Source of the DNA: a virus
Strand: one strand, 5' to 3'
Virus record (IMG/VR): IMGVR_UViG_3300021197_000307
Span: 1-42,289 of that record
DNA: 42,289 nt
The notes under the pieces were generated by a model, which worked only from the letters and a program-made list of their open reading frames with translations, ran no database searches and was not told where the DNA came from. The position numbers and the translations under genes are program-made. Of the stretch, positions 1 to 8,526 are shown one piece after another (within the stretch, counting starts at the first letter, position 1; each line of letters starts with the position of its first letter).

Positions 1-16
1 ACTGCATTGGATACCA

Positions 17-34
17 TTTAGGGAATTCCCTAAA
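17..34. repeat. Perfect 18-bp palindrome
   Basis: The sequence TTTAGGGAATTCCCTAAA reads the same on both strands, with an EcoRI-type hexamer in its centre. It lies about 150 bases upstream of the first promoter. It could be a repressor or operator site, part of a packaging or end sequence, or the remains of a terminator from an upstream gene. No T-tract follows, so a terminator is less likely. The function is not known. Confidence 0.6.
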
Positions 35-36
35 GC

Positions 37-58
37 AGGCATACGCTAGGCATACCCT
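37..58. repeat. Two tandem 11-bp direct repeats
   Basis: AGGCATACGCT (37-47) is followed directly by AGGCATACCCT (48-58), identical at 10 of 11 positions. The repeats sit between the palindrome and a C-rich stretch. Spacing of one helical turn suits a protein-binding site, for example for the small terminase or a repressor, but this is inference from position only. Confidence 0.45.
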
Positions 59-134
59 ACCCCCACCCCCCGCGCTGTCATGTGGGACTCCGCGGTACGT
101 GTAGTAATACTAATACACACGAATAAATTGCTAT

Positions 135-168
135 TTTTTGAAAACCCCCCACCCCTTTTTGAAAACCC
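135..168. repeat. Pair of 13-bp direct repeats upstream of the promoter
   Basis: TTTTTGAAAACCC occurs at 135-147 and again at 156-168, a 21-bp period (two helical turns), immediately upstream of the candidate -35 box. Such spacing suits a regulator binding one face of the helix. The stretch is homopolymer-rich, so a chance origin is possible. Confidence 0.4.
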
Positions 169-197
169 TTGTCAAAAAATTTTTTGTACCCTATTAT
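169..197 (+). promoter_or_regulatory. Sigma70-like promoter for the packaging and head genes
   Basis: A -35 hexamer TTGTCA (169-174) and a -10 hexamer TATTAT (192-197) are separated by 17 bases, each matching consensus at 5 of 6 positions. Transcription would start near 204, about 25 bases before the ATG at 229. The position fits a promoter driving the head operon. It also argues against translation starting at the TTG at 169, which would lie inside the promoter. Confidence 0.6.
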
Positions 198-228
198 TCC
201 GTTATCGGTTACCAACCTGCGATGTACT

Positions 229-822
229 ATGACAATAAATGCCATTCCCGAGCTAGGGGTGCCCCTAGAAGACGAGGTTAAGAGCATACCTCTACCGGAA
301 CGCACGGCTGCGTTGGGTAAAACCGTGGATAAGTTAGAAGAACATGGCGTAAATCTTGAGCCAGATGAGGCCGACAAGGAAGCTGCCGCCACTTTAGCCA
401 CTGCATATGCCAGCGCACCAGATAAAACGTCCCAAAAAGTTACCAACAAGCGTGCCGCAGCCCTTACACCTGCGTCTGTACGACTAACAAGTAACATCAT
501 AGACGAATTTAACCATTCTGTGGTCGAATCTTCTAAACAATTGCGCAATCTGGTGACCAATAAGCTCATAATTGAGTCAGAAAACCCTGATCCTCGCGTG
601 CGTATGCGTGCGCTTGAGCTTTTGGGTAAGATTTCAGACGTAGGCTTGTTTACAGAGAAGTCTGAGGTGACGATTACGCACCAAACCACCGACGACATCA
701 AAGAAAAGCTGCGTAGTAAGCTCACAAAGCTGGTAAACCCACCCCCAGAGGTAGAAGACGCCACGGTTATAGAGGCCACCGCGTTAGATACTGACGAAGA
801 ATTCGGGTTTGATGATGACTGA
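229..822 (+). CDS. Probable terminase small subunit
   Basis: Encodes 197 aa. The small subunit recognises phage DNA and hands it to the large terminase. The assignment rests mainly on its place directly before a clear large terminase. The middle, including ELLGKISDVGLFTEKSEV and the charged helix after it, resembles proteins I recall at this position in marine phages. The N-terminus (about residues 1-90) is acidic and probably disordered, and the tail is very acidic (DEEFGFDDD). I chose ATG 229 over TTG 169 because the longer form would begin inside the candidate promoter. No good ribosome binding site precedes it. The end overlaps the next gene by 11 bases. No clear helix-turn-helix could be marked, so the name is inferred. 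Confidence 0.65.
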   Translation: MTINAIPELGVPLEDEVKSIPLPERTAALGKTVDKLEEHGVNLEPDEADKEAAATLATAYASAPDKTSQKVTNKRAAALTPASVRLTSNIIDEFNHSVVESSKQLRNLVTNKLIIESENPDPRVRMRALELLGKISDVGLFTEKSEVTITHQTTDDIKEKLRSKLTKLVNPPPEVEDATVIEATALDTDEEFGFDDD

Positions 823-2365
823 AGGGTTAGATTTCAACGAGGCCGATATTGAGGTCATGTTGGCGAACCTAGATGCGTTCAGCACTGAGGAAGTAGCTGA
901 AATTGACCGTATGGTTGACGAGTTACACACAAGAAGCACTAATAAACGTGCGTTTGACGACCTAATTGAGTTCTGCAAACTGATGATGCCAGACTTTATC
1001 GTGGGTAAACACCACCGCATACTAGCGAACATGCTAATGGGCATCGAGAAGGGCGATAAGGATCGCGTTTGCGTGAACATCCCGCCTCGCCACGGCAAAT
1101 CACAGCTTGTTTCTATCTTCTACCCAGCGTGGTTCTTAGGTCGAAACCCAGATAAAAAAGTTATGATGGTCTCGCATACTACTGATCTCGCTGTAGATTT
1201 TGGGCGTAAGGTCCGTAACCTTATCGCTACTGACGAGTACAGGTCGATATTTCCCACCGTGCAGCTTGCGTCTGATAGTAAGTCAGCGGGACGGTGGAAC
1301 ACCAATGTGGGAGGAGAATACTATGCGTGTGGTATTGGCTCTGCACTTGCAGGCCGTGGTGCTGACTTGTTACTTGTGGATGATCCACACTCAGAACAAG
1401 ATGTTATCAACGGCAACTTTGAGGTCTTTGAGAAGGCATATGAGTGGTTCACCTTCGGTGCTCGTACCCGTCTGATGCCCGGGGGCCGTGTAGCGATCAT
1501 ACAGACACGCTGGCATATGGATGACCTGACTGGCCGTGTTGTACGTGACATGACACAGAACGAACGCTCCGATCAGTACGAGGTGGTTGAGTTCCCCGCT
1601 ATACTAGAAGTGCGTAACAAGAAGACGAAGAAAGAAGTACAGAAGCCTCTGTGGCCTGAGTTCTTCGATTTGGAAGCTCTTCTACGTACCAAGGCGTCGA
1701 TGCCTACGTTCCAGTGGAACGCGCAGTATCAGCAAAAACCTACCGCAGAAGAAGCCGCTATCGTTAAACGCGAGTGGTGGCAGGAGTGGACGCACGAGCA
1801 ACCTCCGTCCTGTGAGTATATTATCATGTCGCTTGACGCCGCAGCCGAGAGACATAACCGTGCAGACTATACAGCCCTTACCACATGGGGTGTATTCTTG
1901 AACGAAGAGACCGACGCGTACAATATTATATTGTTAAATAGCATAAAACAGCGTATGGAGTTTCCAGAGCTTAAACAACTTGCGATGGAAGAGTACCAAG
2001 ACTGGGAACCAGATTCGTTCATTGTGGAGAAGAAAAGCTCTGGTGTAGCCCTGTATCAAGAGATGCGGCGTATGGGCTTGCCAGTATCGGAGTATACCCC
2101 TCACAGGGGGTCGGGAGACAAAACGGCACGTCTCAACTCTGTAGCGGACATAATTGCGTCCGAACTTGTGTGGGTGCCGCAGACACGGTGGGCTGAAGAA
2201 GTTGTCGAAGAGATTGCAGGATTTCCATTTATGAGTAATGATGACCTTGTAGACTCCACGGTGATGGCCCTTATGCGCTTTCGGCAGGGAGGGTTTATTC
2301 GGTTGCCTTCCGATGAGCCTGAAGAACAGCGGTTCTTTAAACAGCGTCGAGGCGGGTATTATTAG
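812..2365 (+). CDS. terL: Terminase large subunit (packaging ATPase and nuclease)
   Basis: Encodes about 517 aa, the motor that pumps DNA through the portal and cuts it. The N-terminal ATPase has a Walker A-type loop PPRHGKS (about 91-97) and a Walker B strand LLLVDDPHS, with the acidic pair near 190. IQTRWHMDDLTGR at 230-242 is typical of this family. The C-terminal RNase H-like nuclease shows SLDAA (Asp about 342), VEKKSSG (Glu about 406) and NDDLVDS (Asp about 478 and 481), so both active sites look intact. ATG 812 and ATG 815 are both possible starts; a TTG at 809 is less likely. The start overlaps the preceding gene in an ATG/TGA-type junction, suggesting coupled translation. Confidence 0.96.
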   Translation: MMTEGLDFNEADIEVMLANLDAFSTEEVAEIDRMVDELHTRSTNKRAFDDLIEFCKLMMPDFIVGKHHRILANMLMGIEKGDKDRVCVNIPPRHGKSQLVSIFYPAWFLGRNPDKKVMMVSHTTDLAVDFGRKVRNLIATDEYRSIFPTVQLASDSKSAGRWNTNVGGEYYACGIGSALAGRGADLLLVDDPHSEQDVINGNFEVFEKAYEWFTFGARTRLMPGGRVAIIQTRWHMDDLTGRVVRDMTQNERSDQYEVVEFPAILEVRNKKTKKEVQKPLWPEFFDLEALLRTKASMPTFQWNAQYQQKPTAEEAAIVKREWWQEWTHEQPPSCEYIIMSLDAAAERHNRADYTALTTWGVFLNEETDAYNIILLNSIKQRMEFPELKQLAMEEYQDWEPDSFIVEKKSSGVALYQEMRRMGLPVSEYTPHRGSGDKTARLNSVADIIASELVWVPQTRWAEEVVEEIAGFPFMSNDDLVDSTVMALMRFRQGGFIRLPSDEPEEQRFFKQRRGGYY

Positions 2366-2376
2366 GGGATTTAGCT

Positions 2377-4866
2377 ATGGCTATTGAAAAAGGACTATAC
2401 GCAGCACCAAAAGGCTTTGAGGATGATCTCGAAGGCGGGCTGGACGGCGTAGAAGAGATGGATGTCTCCGACTTAGAGATTGAGATCGTTGACCCAGAGT
2501 CGGTTACACTAGACGACGGTAGCATGGAGATCACCATTATCCCCGGTGATGAACTAGATTTTACCGAGTTTGGCATGAATTTAGCCGAAGTCCTTGATGA
2601 GTCACATTTAAATGAGTTATCTGGCGAGCTTGTAGGCCAAGTTGAGACAGATATTGACGGGCGTAAAGATTGGGCAGACACATTTGTTAAAGGTCTGGAC
2701 GTGCTGGGCTTCAAATACGAAGAACGTATGGACCCATGGGAAGGCGCATGTGGGGTTAACTCCACAGTTCTAGCAGAAGCAGCCATTCGGTTCCAAGCGG
2801 AGGCTATGGCAGAGACGTTTCCCGCCGCAGGTCCAGTAAAAACAAAGATTCTTGGTGAAGAAACCAAGGAAAAGGAAGAAGCAGCAGGCCGTGTTAAGGC
2901 CGACATGAACTACGAACTCACCGAGAATATGATTGAGTATCGTCCAGAGCACGAACGGCTGTTGTATAGCCTTGGATTGGCTGGATCGGCTTTCAAAAAG
3001 GTGTATTTTGACCCTAATTTAGGGCGTCAGGCGGCTATTTATATCTCCGCAGAAGACGTTATCGTGCCCTATGGCGCGTCAAATATCGAGTCCGCAGAGC
3101 GTGTAACGCACGTAATGCGTAAGACAAAGAACGAGTTAAAGAAGTTACAGGTCGCAGGGTTCTATAGAGATATAGACCTTGGGGAGCCAGAACCTTACCA
3201 CACGGACATCGAAGAGAAAAAAGCCGAAGATGGCGGATATTCTCTAACAAATGATGACCGTTATGCTGTTTATGAGATTCACGCTGACCTCCTGATTGAT
3301 GGAGTTGATGATGACGAGGGGATTGCTCGCCCTTACGTTGTTACGATTGAGCGTGGAAGTGGCGAAGTGCTGGCGATCCGTAGAAATTACGAGGAGGGTG
3401 ACCCTCTCACACTCAAACGCCAGCATTTCGTTCACTATGTATATGTGCCGGGATTCGGGTTCTATGGCCTCGGATTGATCCATATTATTGGTGGATATGC
3501 CCGTGCCGGGACTTCCTTGATACGTCAGCTCGTTGATGCTGGTACGCTCTCTAACCTCCCGGGAGGGCTAAAGTCCCGTGGACTACGTATCAAGGGGGAC
3601 GACGAGCCGATCAACCCGGGCGAGTTTAAGGACGTAGATGTACCGTCAGGGTCTATCCGTGACAATATCATGCCTTTACCTTATAAGGAGCCTTCACAGA
3701 CGCTCCTAGCCCTATTGAACCAGATTACGACCGAAGGTCGTCGGTTGGGCGCTATCAGTGACATGGACATCTCAGACATGTCCGCTAACGCTCCTGTGGG
3801 CACGACACTAGCTCTACTAGAGCGCACGTTGAAACCTATGGCTGCGGTACAGGCACGCGTACACTTTGCTATGAAGCAGGAGTTTAAGCTCCTAAAAGCT
3901 ATCATGGCAGAGTATGCCCCCGCAGAGTACGCGTACGTCCCGTACAGAGGCGAAGTGAGCGCCAAGCGGTCTGACTACATGCTAGTTGATGTGATCCCTG
4001 TGAGTGATCCTAACAACTCTACGATGGCACAGCGGGTGGTTCAGTATCAAACTGTTCTTCAGATGTCAGCGCAGGCTCCGCAGATTTATGACCTACCACA
4101 ACTACATCGCCAGATGATAGAAGTGTTGGGCGTGAAGAACGCAGATAAGCTGGTCCCCACAAAGGACGATGCGAAGCCTACAGACCCAATCAGCGAGAAC
4201 ATGGACGCGTTGGTCGGCAAACCGATGAAGGCGTTTATCTATCAAGACCACGAAGCGCATATCGCTACACACATATCGTTTATGCAAGACCCGATGATGA
4301 TGCAGATGATCGGGCAGAACCCACAGGCAAAACAGATTATGGCGTCCTTGCAGGCGCATATCGCCGAACACCTTGGTTTCTCTTACCGCAAGAAGATCGA
4401 AGAGAAGCTGGGCGCACCTCTACCTGTTCCGAACGAGGAGATGGACGAGGATATGGAAGTACAACTGTCCCGTCTGGTTGCAGATGCAGGCAAGCAACTT
4501 ACGCAGGCAAATCAGCAGCAGGCAGCACAACAGAAGGCTCAACAGCAACAGCAAGACCCGATCATTCAGATGAAGCAGGCTGAACTGCAGATCAAACAAG
4601 CAGAACAGCAGCGTAAAGCCGCAAACGATCAAGCTGATGCGCAGATCAAACAAGCAGAAGTACAGCTCAAAGCTCAGAAGATGATGATCGACGCTAAGAT
4701 TGCGTCAGAACAGATCAACGTGGACAAGGCTGAGTTAGCGATTGACGCCAAGCGTCAAGGTGTGCGGGACATGACCGCTAAACGTGTGGAGGAGAACAAG
4801 GTTGACCTTGAGCTGGCTCGCATGATGCAGAACGCACAGAATCAAACACCTAAGAAGGAGTCATAA
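2377..4866 (+). CDS. Portal protein (long, P22-like)
   Basis: Encodes 829 aa, forming the ring at one capsid vertex through which DNA enters and leaves. Identification rests on its place directly after the large terminase, its size and its central sequence (for example HFVHYVYVPGFGFYGLGLIH and GRRLGAISDMDISDMSANAP). It is longer than a T7 portal (about 536 aa) and nearer P22 (about 725 aa). The first 80 residues are very acidic. The last 150 residues are a Gln-, Lys- and Ala-rich helical stretch with poly-Gln runs (about residues 705-730), suited to a long coiled-coil barrel. A GGGGA ribosome binding site lies just upstream, 11 bases after the terminase stop. Confidence 0.9.
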   Translation: MAIEKGLYAAPKGFEDDLEGGLDGVEEMDVSDLEIEIVDPESVTLDDGSMEITIIPGDELDFTEFGMNLAEVLDESHLNELSGELVGQVETDIDGRKDWADTFVKGLDVLGFKYEERMDPWEGACGVNSTVLAEAAIRFQAEAMAETFPAAGPVKTKILGEETKEKEEAAGRVKADMNYELTENMIEYRPEHERLLYSLGLAGSAFKKVYFDPNLGRQAAIYISAEDVIVPYGASNIESAERVTHVMRKTKNELKKLQVAGFYRDIDLGEPEPYHTDIEEKKAEDGGYSLTNDDRYAVYEIHADLLIDGVDDDEGIARPYVVTIERGSGEVLAIRRNYEEGDPLTLKRQHFVHYVYVPGFGFYGLGLIHIIGGYARAGTSLIRQLVDAGTLSNLPGGLKSRGLRIKGDDEPINPGEFKDVDVPSGSIRDNIMPLPYKEPSQTLLALLNQITTEGRRLGAISDMDISDMSANAPVGTTLALLERTLKPMAAVQARVHFAMKQEFKLLKAIMAEYAPAEYAYVPYRGEVSAKRSDYMLVDVIPVSDPNNSTMAQRVVQYQTVLQMSAQAPQIYDLPQLHRQMIEVLGVKNADKLVPTKDDAKPTDPISENMDALVGKPMKAFIYQDHEAHIATHISFMQDPMMMQMIGQNPQAKQIMASLQAHIAEHLGFSYRKKIEEKLGAPLPVPNEEMDEDMEVQLSRLVADAGKQLTQANQQQAAQQKAQQQQQDPIIQMKQAELQIKQAEQQRKAANDQADAQIKQAEVQLKAQKMMIDAKIASEQINVDKAELAIDAKRQGVRDMTAKRVEENKVDLELARMMQNAQNQTPKKES

Positions 4867-4872
4867 CACACC

Positions 4873-5070
4873 ATGGCTAAAACCGTCTTTGACGTGCTGA
4901 AAGATAAAATCGACGGGGACATCTCGTCTGCACAGAGTTTCCTAACCGCGGGGTCGCCTAAAGATTACGCGAATTATAGGGAAGTTGTTGGCTTAATTCG
5001 GGGTCTCGAAGCCAGCAAATCGTATGTTGAAGACCTTGCGCGAAACTATATGGAAAACGATGATGACTGA
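4873..5070 (+). CDS. Small conserved-looking head-module protein
   Basis: Encodes 65 aa, mostly helical and ending in the acidic tail NDDD. No function recognised. It sits between portal and co-chaperonin genes, starts 6 bases after the portal stop, and its end overlaps the next start in the same ATGATGACTGA arrangement as the terminase pair. Possible roles are a head-assembly accessory or a small virion protein. The reading frame is convincing because it fills the gap exactly. Confidence 0.75.
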   Translation: MAKTVFDVLKDKIDGDISSAQSFLTAGSPKDYANYREVVGLIRGLEASKSYVEDLARNYMENDDD

Positions 5071-5437
5071 AGAAACAGTTAAAATCAGCGATGCTGAACT
5101 AGAACTACAATTACCAAAACCCGTTGGCTACCGTCTTCTTGTTGCGTTACCACAACCGGAAGAGACCGTAGCAGGAACGTCTATTCTAAAAACTGAAACA
5201 GCCAAAACTCAAGACCACATCATGTCTATTATTGGCTTGGTGGTTGATATGGGCGACGGGGCGTATGCGGACAAAGACCGCTTTCCCGATGGAGCTTGGT
5301 GTAAAGAGGGTGACTTCGTGATGTTTCGTATGAACTCAGGAACACGCTTTACCATTGGCGGTGTAGAGTATCGTTTGATGAACGATGACTCAGTAGAAGC
5401 CGTTGTAACTGATCCTAGTGGCATTCAGAGGGCATAG
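5060..5437 (+). CDS. GroES-like co-chaperonin
   Basis: Encodes 125 aa. GroES-type proteins cap GroEL and help phage capsid proteins fold; T4 gp31 is the known phage example. PVGYRLLVALPQPEE (about 21-35) matches the first GroES strand. AGTSILK (about 38-44) sits where the GroEL-binding mobile loop lies and carries a hydrophobic SIL tripeptide. GLVVDMGDGAY, WCKEGDFVMFR and GVEYRLMNDDSVEAVV match the later barrel strands. It lies between portal and scaffold genes, supporting a role in capsid folding. ATG 5060 or 5063 is preferred over the upstream TTG at 5024, which lies deep inside the preceding gene. No GroEL gene is in the window, so it would work with the host chaperonin. Confidence 0.88.
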   Translation: MMTEETVKISDAELELQLPKPVGYRLLVALPQPEETVAGTSILKTETAKTQDHIMSIIGLVVDMGDGAYADKDRFPDGAWCKEGDFVMFRMNSGTRFTIGGVEYRLMNDDSVEAVVTDPSGIQRA

Positions 5438-5439
5438 AT

Positions 5440-6465
5440 ATGGCATTTCAAAAAGTAGAGTTTGAGTTTCCCGATGACGAAGATGATAACAAAATGGCTG
5501 TCGAAGAGTCTAGCGCGGTGGAGATCGACATCTCTGGCAAGAAGACTGCGGATGATTTTCGAGCAGATGACACTCCTGAACCTGAAGGTGAAGTGGATAC
5601 TGGCGATGACGACTTTGAAGTTGAAGTTGTTGACGATACGCCGAAAGCTGACCGTGGTCGTAAAGCGTCAGAGCCGCCGACTGATGTCACTGACGAAGAG
5701 TTGGAAGACTATTCAGACAAGGTTCGGAAGCGTATACAGCATTTCAGCAAGGGCTACCATGATGAGCGTAGAGCTAAAGAAGAAGCTCTTCGAGAGCGTC
5801 AAGAGCTTGAGCGCGTTACCCAAACGCTCATGGAAGAAAACAAAAAGCTAAAGGGTAATGTTAATAAGAATCAGACAGCGTTACTTGAGCAGGCAAAGAA
5901 AAATGCCGCGATTGAGACTGAGGGAGCCAAACGTGCGTATAAAGAAGCGTACGAATCTGGTGATTCTGACGCTGTCCTCGAAGCACAAGAAAAGCTAACC
6001 AATGCTAAGATTAAGTCCGATAGGTTAGCAAACTTCAAATTACCCGCTTTACAGGAGACAGAAACCCCTGTACAAACGCAGGTAGAACAGACCGCCCCGG
6101 CAGTACAAGTCGATGAACGGGCCGCGAATTGGCAACAGACTAATTCATGGTTTGGCAGCGACGATGAAATGACAAGTTTGGCGCTGGGGTTGCACAACAA
6201 ACTTGTCAAACAGGGCGTAAGCCCACAGAGTGATGAATACTACGAGACGATTGATTCTCGTATGCGTCAGGTCTTCCCCGATAACTTCGAGGATGCCGAA
6301 CCGAAGCGTAAAAAGGCCCAAGTGGTCGCCCCCGCAACGCGGAGCACAGCGCCCAAGAAAGTGACGTTGACACGTACACAGGTCCAGATTGCCAAACGGT
6401 TAGGGTTGACACCCGAACAATACGCCAAACAGGTTGCAATAGATATGAGGAAACAAAATGGCTGA
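5440..6465 (+). CDS. Capsid scaffolding protein
   Basis: Encodes 341 aa. Scaffolds fill the procapsid, guide capsid assembly and leave before DNA packaging. The first 95 residues are strongly acidic (PDDEDDNK and DTGDDDFEVEVVDD). A long charged coiled coil covers about 100-200 (LEDYSDKVRKRIQHFSKGYH onwards). The C-terminus is basic (KRKKAQ and RTQVQIAKRLGLTPEQYAKQ), as expected for a capsid-binding end. Composition and position between portal and capsid genes support the call; there is no catalytic motif. The start is 2 bases after the preceding stop, with AGAGGG upstream as the ribosome site. Confidence 0.82.
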   Translation: MAFQKVEFEFPDDEDDNKMAVEESSAVEIDISGKKTADDFRADDTPEPEGEVDTGDDDFEVEVVDDTPKADRGRKASEPPTDVTDEELEDYSDKVRKRIQHFSKGYHDERRAKEEALRERQELERVTQTLMEENKKLKGNVNKNQTALLEQAKKNAAIETEGAKRAYKEAYESGDSDAVLEAQEKLTNAKIKSDRLANFKLPALQETETPVQTQVEQTAPAVQVDERAANWQQTNSWFGSDDEMTSLALGLHNKLVKQGVSPQSDEYYETIDSRMRQVFPDNFEDAEPKRKKAQVVAPATRSTAPKKVTLTRTQVQIAKRLGLTPEQYAKQVAIDMRKQNG

Positions 6466-6907
6466 GAATCGCATTAATCGTGAACTCGAAACTCGTGAAC
6501 GTACAGTTCGCAAAAAGTCTTGGACTCGTCCAGAGGTGTTACCATCTCCGACACCCGAGGCTGGATACGACTATCACTGGGTCCGCGTCAGCACGCAGGG
6601 TCAAGTAGATGCCACCAATGTTTCTTCAAAACTTAGAGAAGGTTGGGAGCCTGTAAAGGCAGCAGATCATCCAGAGATTACTATGGTCGCCATTGAGCAA
6701 GAGCGCTTTAAGGACAACGTAGTTATCGGTGGTTTGATGCTCTGTAAGGCTCCAACGGAGTTAGTTGAAGAGCGGAACGAGTATTACTCGGCCCAAGCAA
6801 AGTCTCAGATGCACTCCGTAGATAACAACCTTATGAGAGAAAATGATCCTCGTATGCCCCTGTTCAATGAACGGAAAACGAAGGTTACTTTCGGTAAAGG
6901 AACTTAA
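6458..6907 (+). CDS. Head-module protein of unknown function
   Basis: Encodes 149 aa and overlaps the scaffold gene by 8 bases, with GAGGAA upstream as the ribosome site. The N-terminus is highly charged (RINRELETRERTVRKKSW). The middle GYDYHWVRVSTQGQ and WEPVKAADHPE look like a small folded domain, and the tail is charged. I recall similar proteins before the capsid gene in marine phages but know no function. It may be a minor head protein or assembly factor. Confidence 0.78.
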   Translation: MAENRINRELETRERTVRKKSWTRPEVLPSPTPEAGYDYHWVRVSTQGQVDATNVSSKLREGWEPVKAADHPEITMVAIEQERFKDNVVIGGLMLCKAPTELVEERNEYYSAQAKSQMHSVDNNLMRENDPRMPLFNERKTKVTFGKGT

Positions 6908-6922
6908 TCTTAGGAGCTTAAA

Positions 6923-7522
6923 ATGGCTTATCCTACTGTTGACGCCCCCTATGGGCTGAAACCGATCAACTTGGTTGGTGGACAGGGCTTTGCCGGGGCA
7001 ACTCGTCAAATCCCTATCGCTTCAGGCTACAACACAAATATCCTTAATGGAGACCTTGTGAAGTTAGTTGCCTCTGGCACGCTTGAAAAAGACGCAGGCA
7101 CTACAACAGCAACTCCCGTAGGTGTATTCCTCGGTTGTCGCTATACTGACCCTAACTTGGGTTATGAGTTGTATAGCCAACAATTCCCTGCAAATACCGT
7201 AGCTAGTGATATTGTCGCTTACGTAGCAGATGATCCTGACCAGCTTTATAAAGTTGCTGTTGTGTCTGGCACAACCGTAATCGCTGGCGTGGGTCGCACT
7301 GTTGTAGGTAACAACGTAGCACTTGTTCAAAATGCAGGTTCCACCGCAACTGGGAACTCGAAGGTCGCTGTACTTTCGACTTCAGCAGCCACTACGAACA
7401 CTTTGCCAATCCGCGTCATCGACGTAGTGGCCGAGACAGCAACCGCTGCAGACACATATGTCGAGCTGGTCGTTAAGTTCAACTTTGGGAAGCACCAGTA
7501 TCAGAACGCAACTGGCGTATAA
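6923..7522 (+). CDS. Probable capsid decoration or head structural protein
   Basis: Encodes 199 aa, beginning YPTVDAPYGLKPINLVGGQG. It is rich in Val, Thr, Gly and Ala with short strand-like segments, as in small all-beta virion proteins. It lies directly before the major capsid gene, where decoration or stabilising proteins are common, with a strong TAGGAG ribosome site. The structural role is inferred from composition and place. A minor capsid or head-fibre role is also possible. Confidence 0.7.
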   Translation: MAYPTVDAPYGLKPINLVGGQGFAGATRQIPIASGYNTNILNGDLVKLVASGTLEKDAGTTTATPVGVFLGCRYTDPNLGYELYSQQFPANTVASDIVAYVADDPDQLYKVAVVSGTTVIAGVGRTVVGNNVALVQNAGSTATGNSKVAVLSTSAATTNTLPIRVIDVVAETATAADTYVELVVKFNFGKHQYQNATGV

Positions 7523-7534
7523 GGAGAATAAAAC

Positions 7535-8443
7535 ATGGCTATTTCACGCGCCCAGCTACTTAAAGAGCTGCTCCCCGGCCTGAACGCATTGTTCGGAATG
7601 GAATACGCAAAATACGGTGAAGAACACGCCGAAATTTTTGAAACAGAGTCCTCAGACCGTTCATTTGAGGAAGAAACCAAACTATCTGGTTTCTCAGCAG
7701 CCCCAGTCAAAGACGAAGGCTCTGCAATCGAGTACGACAATGCGCAAGAAGCATGGTCCGCTCGCTATACACACGAAACAGTGGCAATGGGTTTCTCAAT
7801 CACTGAGGAAGCTATTGAGGATAACTTGTATGACTCCTTGTCGTCTCGTTATACTAAAGCACTTGCTCGTGCGATGGCGTACACCAAGCAAGTTAAAGCT
7901 GCGTCTATCTTGAACAACGCGTTTGCTGCAGGCACCACGTACGGTGACGGCACTTCGTTGTGTTCAACAGCGCACCCACTTGTTTCTGGTGGCACCAACT
8001 CGAACCGCCCAACAGTTGCGGCTGATCTTAACGAAACTTCTTTGGAAGCGGCTGTTATTCAGATTGCAGGTTGGACTGACGAGCGTAGCTTGTTGATCGC
8101 TGCTAAACCACGCAAATTGGTTATCCCGCCAGCATTGCAATTCGTTGCAACACGCTTGTTGGATACTGAAGGTCGTGTAGGCACAGCCGACAATGACTTG
8201 AACGCACTGCGTAACAACGGGTCAATCCCTGAAGGCTACACAGTGAACCACTATCTGACAGACACCAACGCATGGTTCTTGATGACTGACGTTCCAAACG
8301 GCTTGAAGCACTTCACACGTAGCCCAATGGCTACTTCGATGGATGCTGACTTTGATACTGGCAACAGCCGCTACAAAGCTCGTGAGCGTTATAGCTTCGG
8401 TGTATCTGACCCACTGGGTATCTTCGGTTCTCCCGGCGCATAA
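7535..8443 (+). CDS. Major capsid protein (Mu gpT-like, HK97 fold)
   Basis: Encodes 302 aa, the main shell protein. LSGFSAAPVKDEGSAIEYD, YTHETVAMGFSITEEAIEDN, LCSTAHPLVSGG, RKLVIPPALQF and TDVPNGLKHFTRSPM match the Mu gpT-like major head family as I recall it from marine phages. The acidic region around residues 28-50 probably forms the extended E-loop. There is no obvious cleaved N-terminal scaffold domain, consistent with the separate scaffold gene. It has a strong AAGGAG site and is followed by a terminator, typical for a highly expressed gene ending an operon. Confidence 0.9.
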   Translation: MAISRAQLLKELLPGLNALFGMEYAKYGEEHAEIFETESSDRSFEEETKLSGFSAAPVKDEGSAIEYDNAQEAWSARYTHETVAMGFSITEEAIEDNLYDSLSSRYTKALARAMAYTKQVKAASILNNAFAAGTTYGDGTSLCSTAHPLVSGGTNSNRPTVAADLNETSLEAAVIQIAGWTDERSLLIAAKPRKLVIPPALQFVATRLLDTEGRVGTADNDLNALRNNGSIPEGYTVNHYLTDTNAWFLMTDVPNGLKHFTRSPMATSMDADFDTGNSRYKARERYSFGVSDPLGIFGSPGA

Positions 8444-8463
8444 GCTGGAAGACACCGTATTAA

Positions 8464-8495
8464 GGAGGGGCTACTTCGGTGGCCCCTTTCTTTTT
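8464..8495 (+). terminator. Rho-independent terminator after the capsid gene
   Basis: GGGGCTAC (8467-8474), the tetraloop TTCG, then GTGGCCCC (8479-8486) form an 8-bp stem with one G-U pair closed by the very stable C(UUCG)G loop. A T-rich tail TTTCTTTTT follows. This is a textbook intrinsic terminator and would end or attenuate the head-gene transcript 20 bases after the capsid stop. Confidence 0.9.
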
Positions 8496-8496
8496 G

Positions 8497-8526
8497 TTGA
8501 CATATCACGTTACGTAGTGGTATCTT
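8497..8526 (+). promoter_or_regulatory. Sigma70-like promoter for the downstream virion genes
   Basis: A perfect -35 TTGACA (8497-8502) is followed after 18 bases by TATCTT (8521-8526, 4 of 6 matches). It begins right after the terminator's T-tract, a layout that would restart transcription for the neck and fibre genes. The start would fall near 8533, giving an 80-base leader with a hairpin. Confidence 0.6.

Noticed and set aside
169-228. Upstream TTG start adding 20 residues to the small terminase
   Set aside because: It would begin inside the candidate promoter and has no ribosome site; the ATG at 229 is simpler.
78-779. Long reverse-strand open frame opposite the small terminase
   Set aside because: Ser/Val-rich composition typical of a mirror frame; no ribosome site; all other genes are on the + strand.
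5024-5059. TTG start extending the GroES-like protein
   Set aside because: It lies inside the preceding gene, and the added residues do not match the GroES start.
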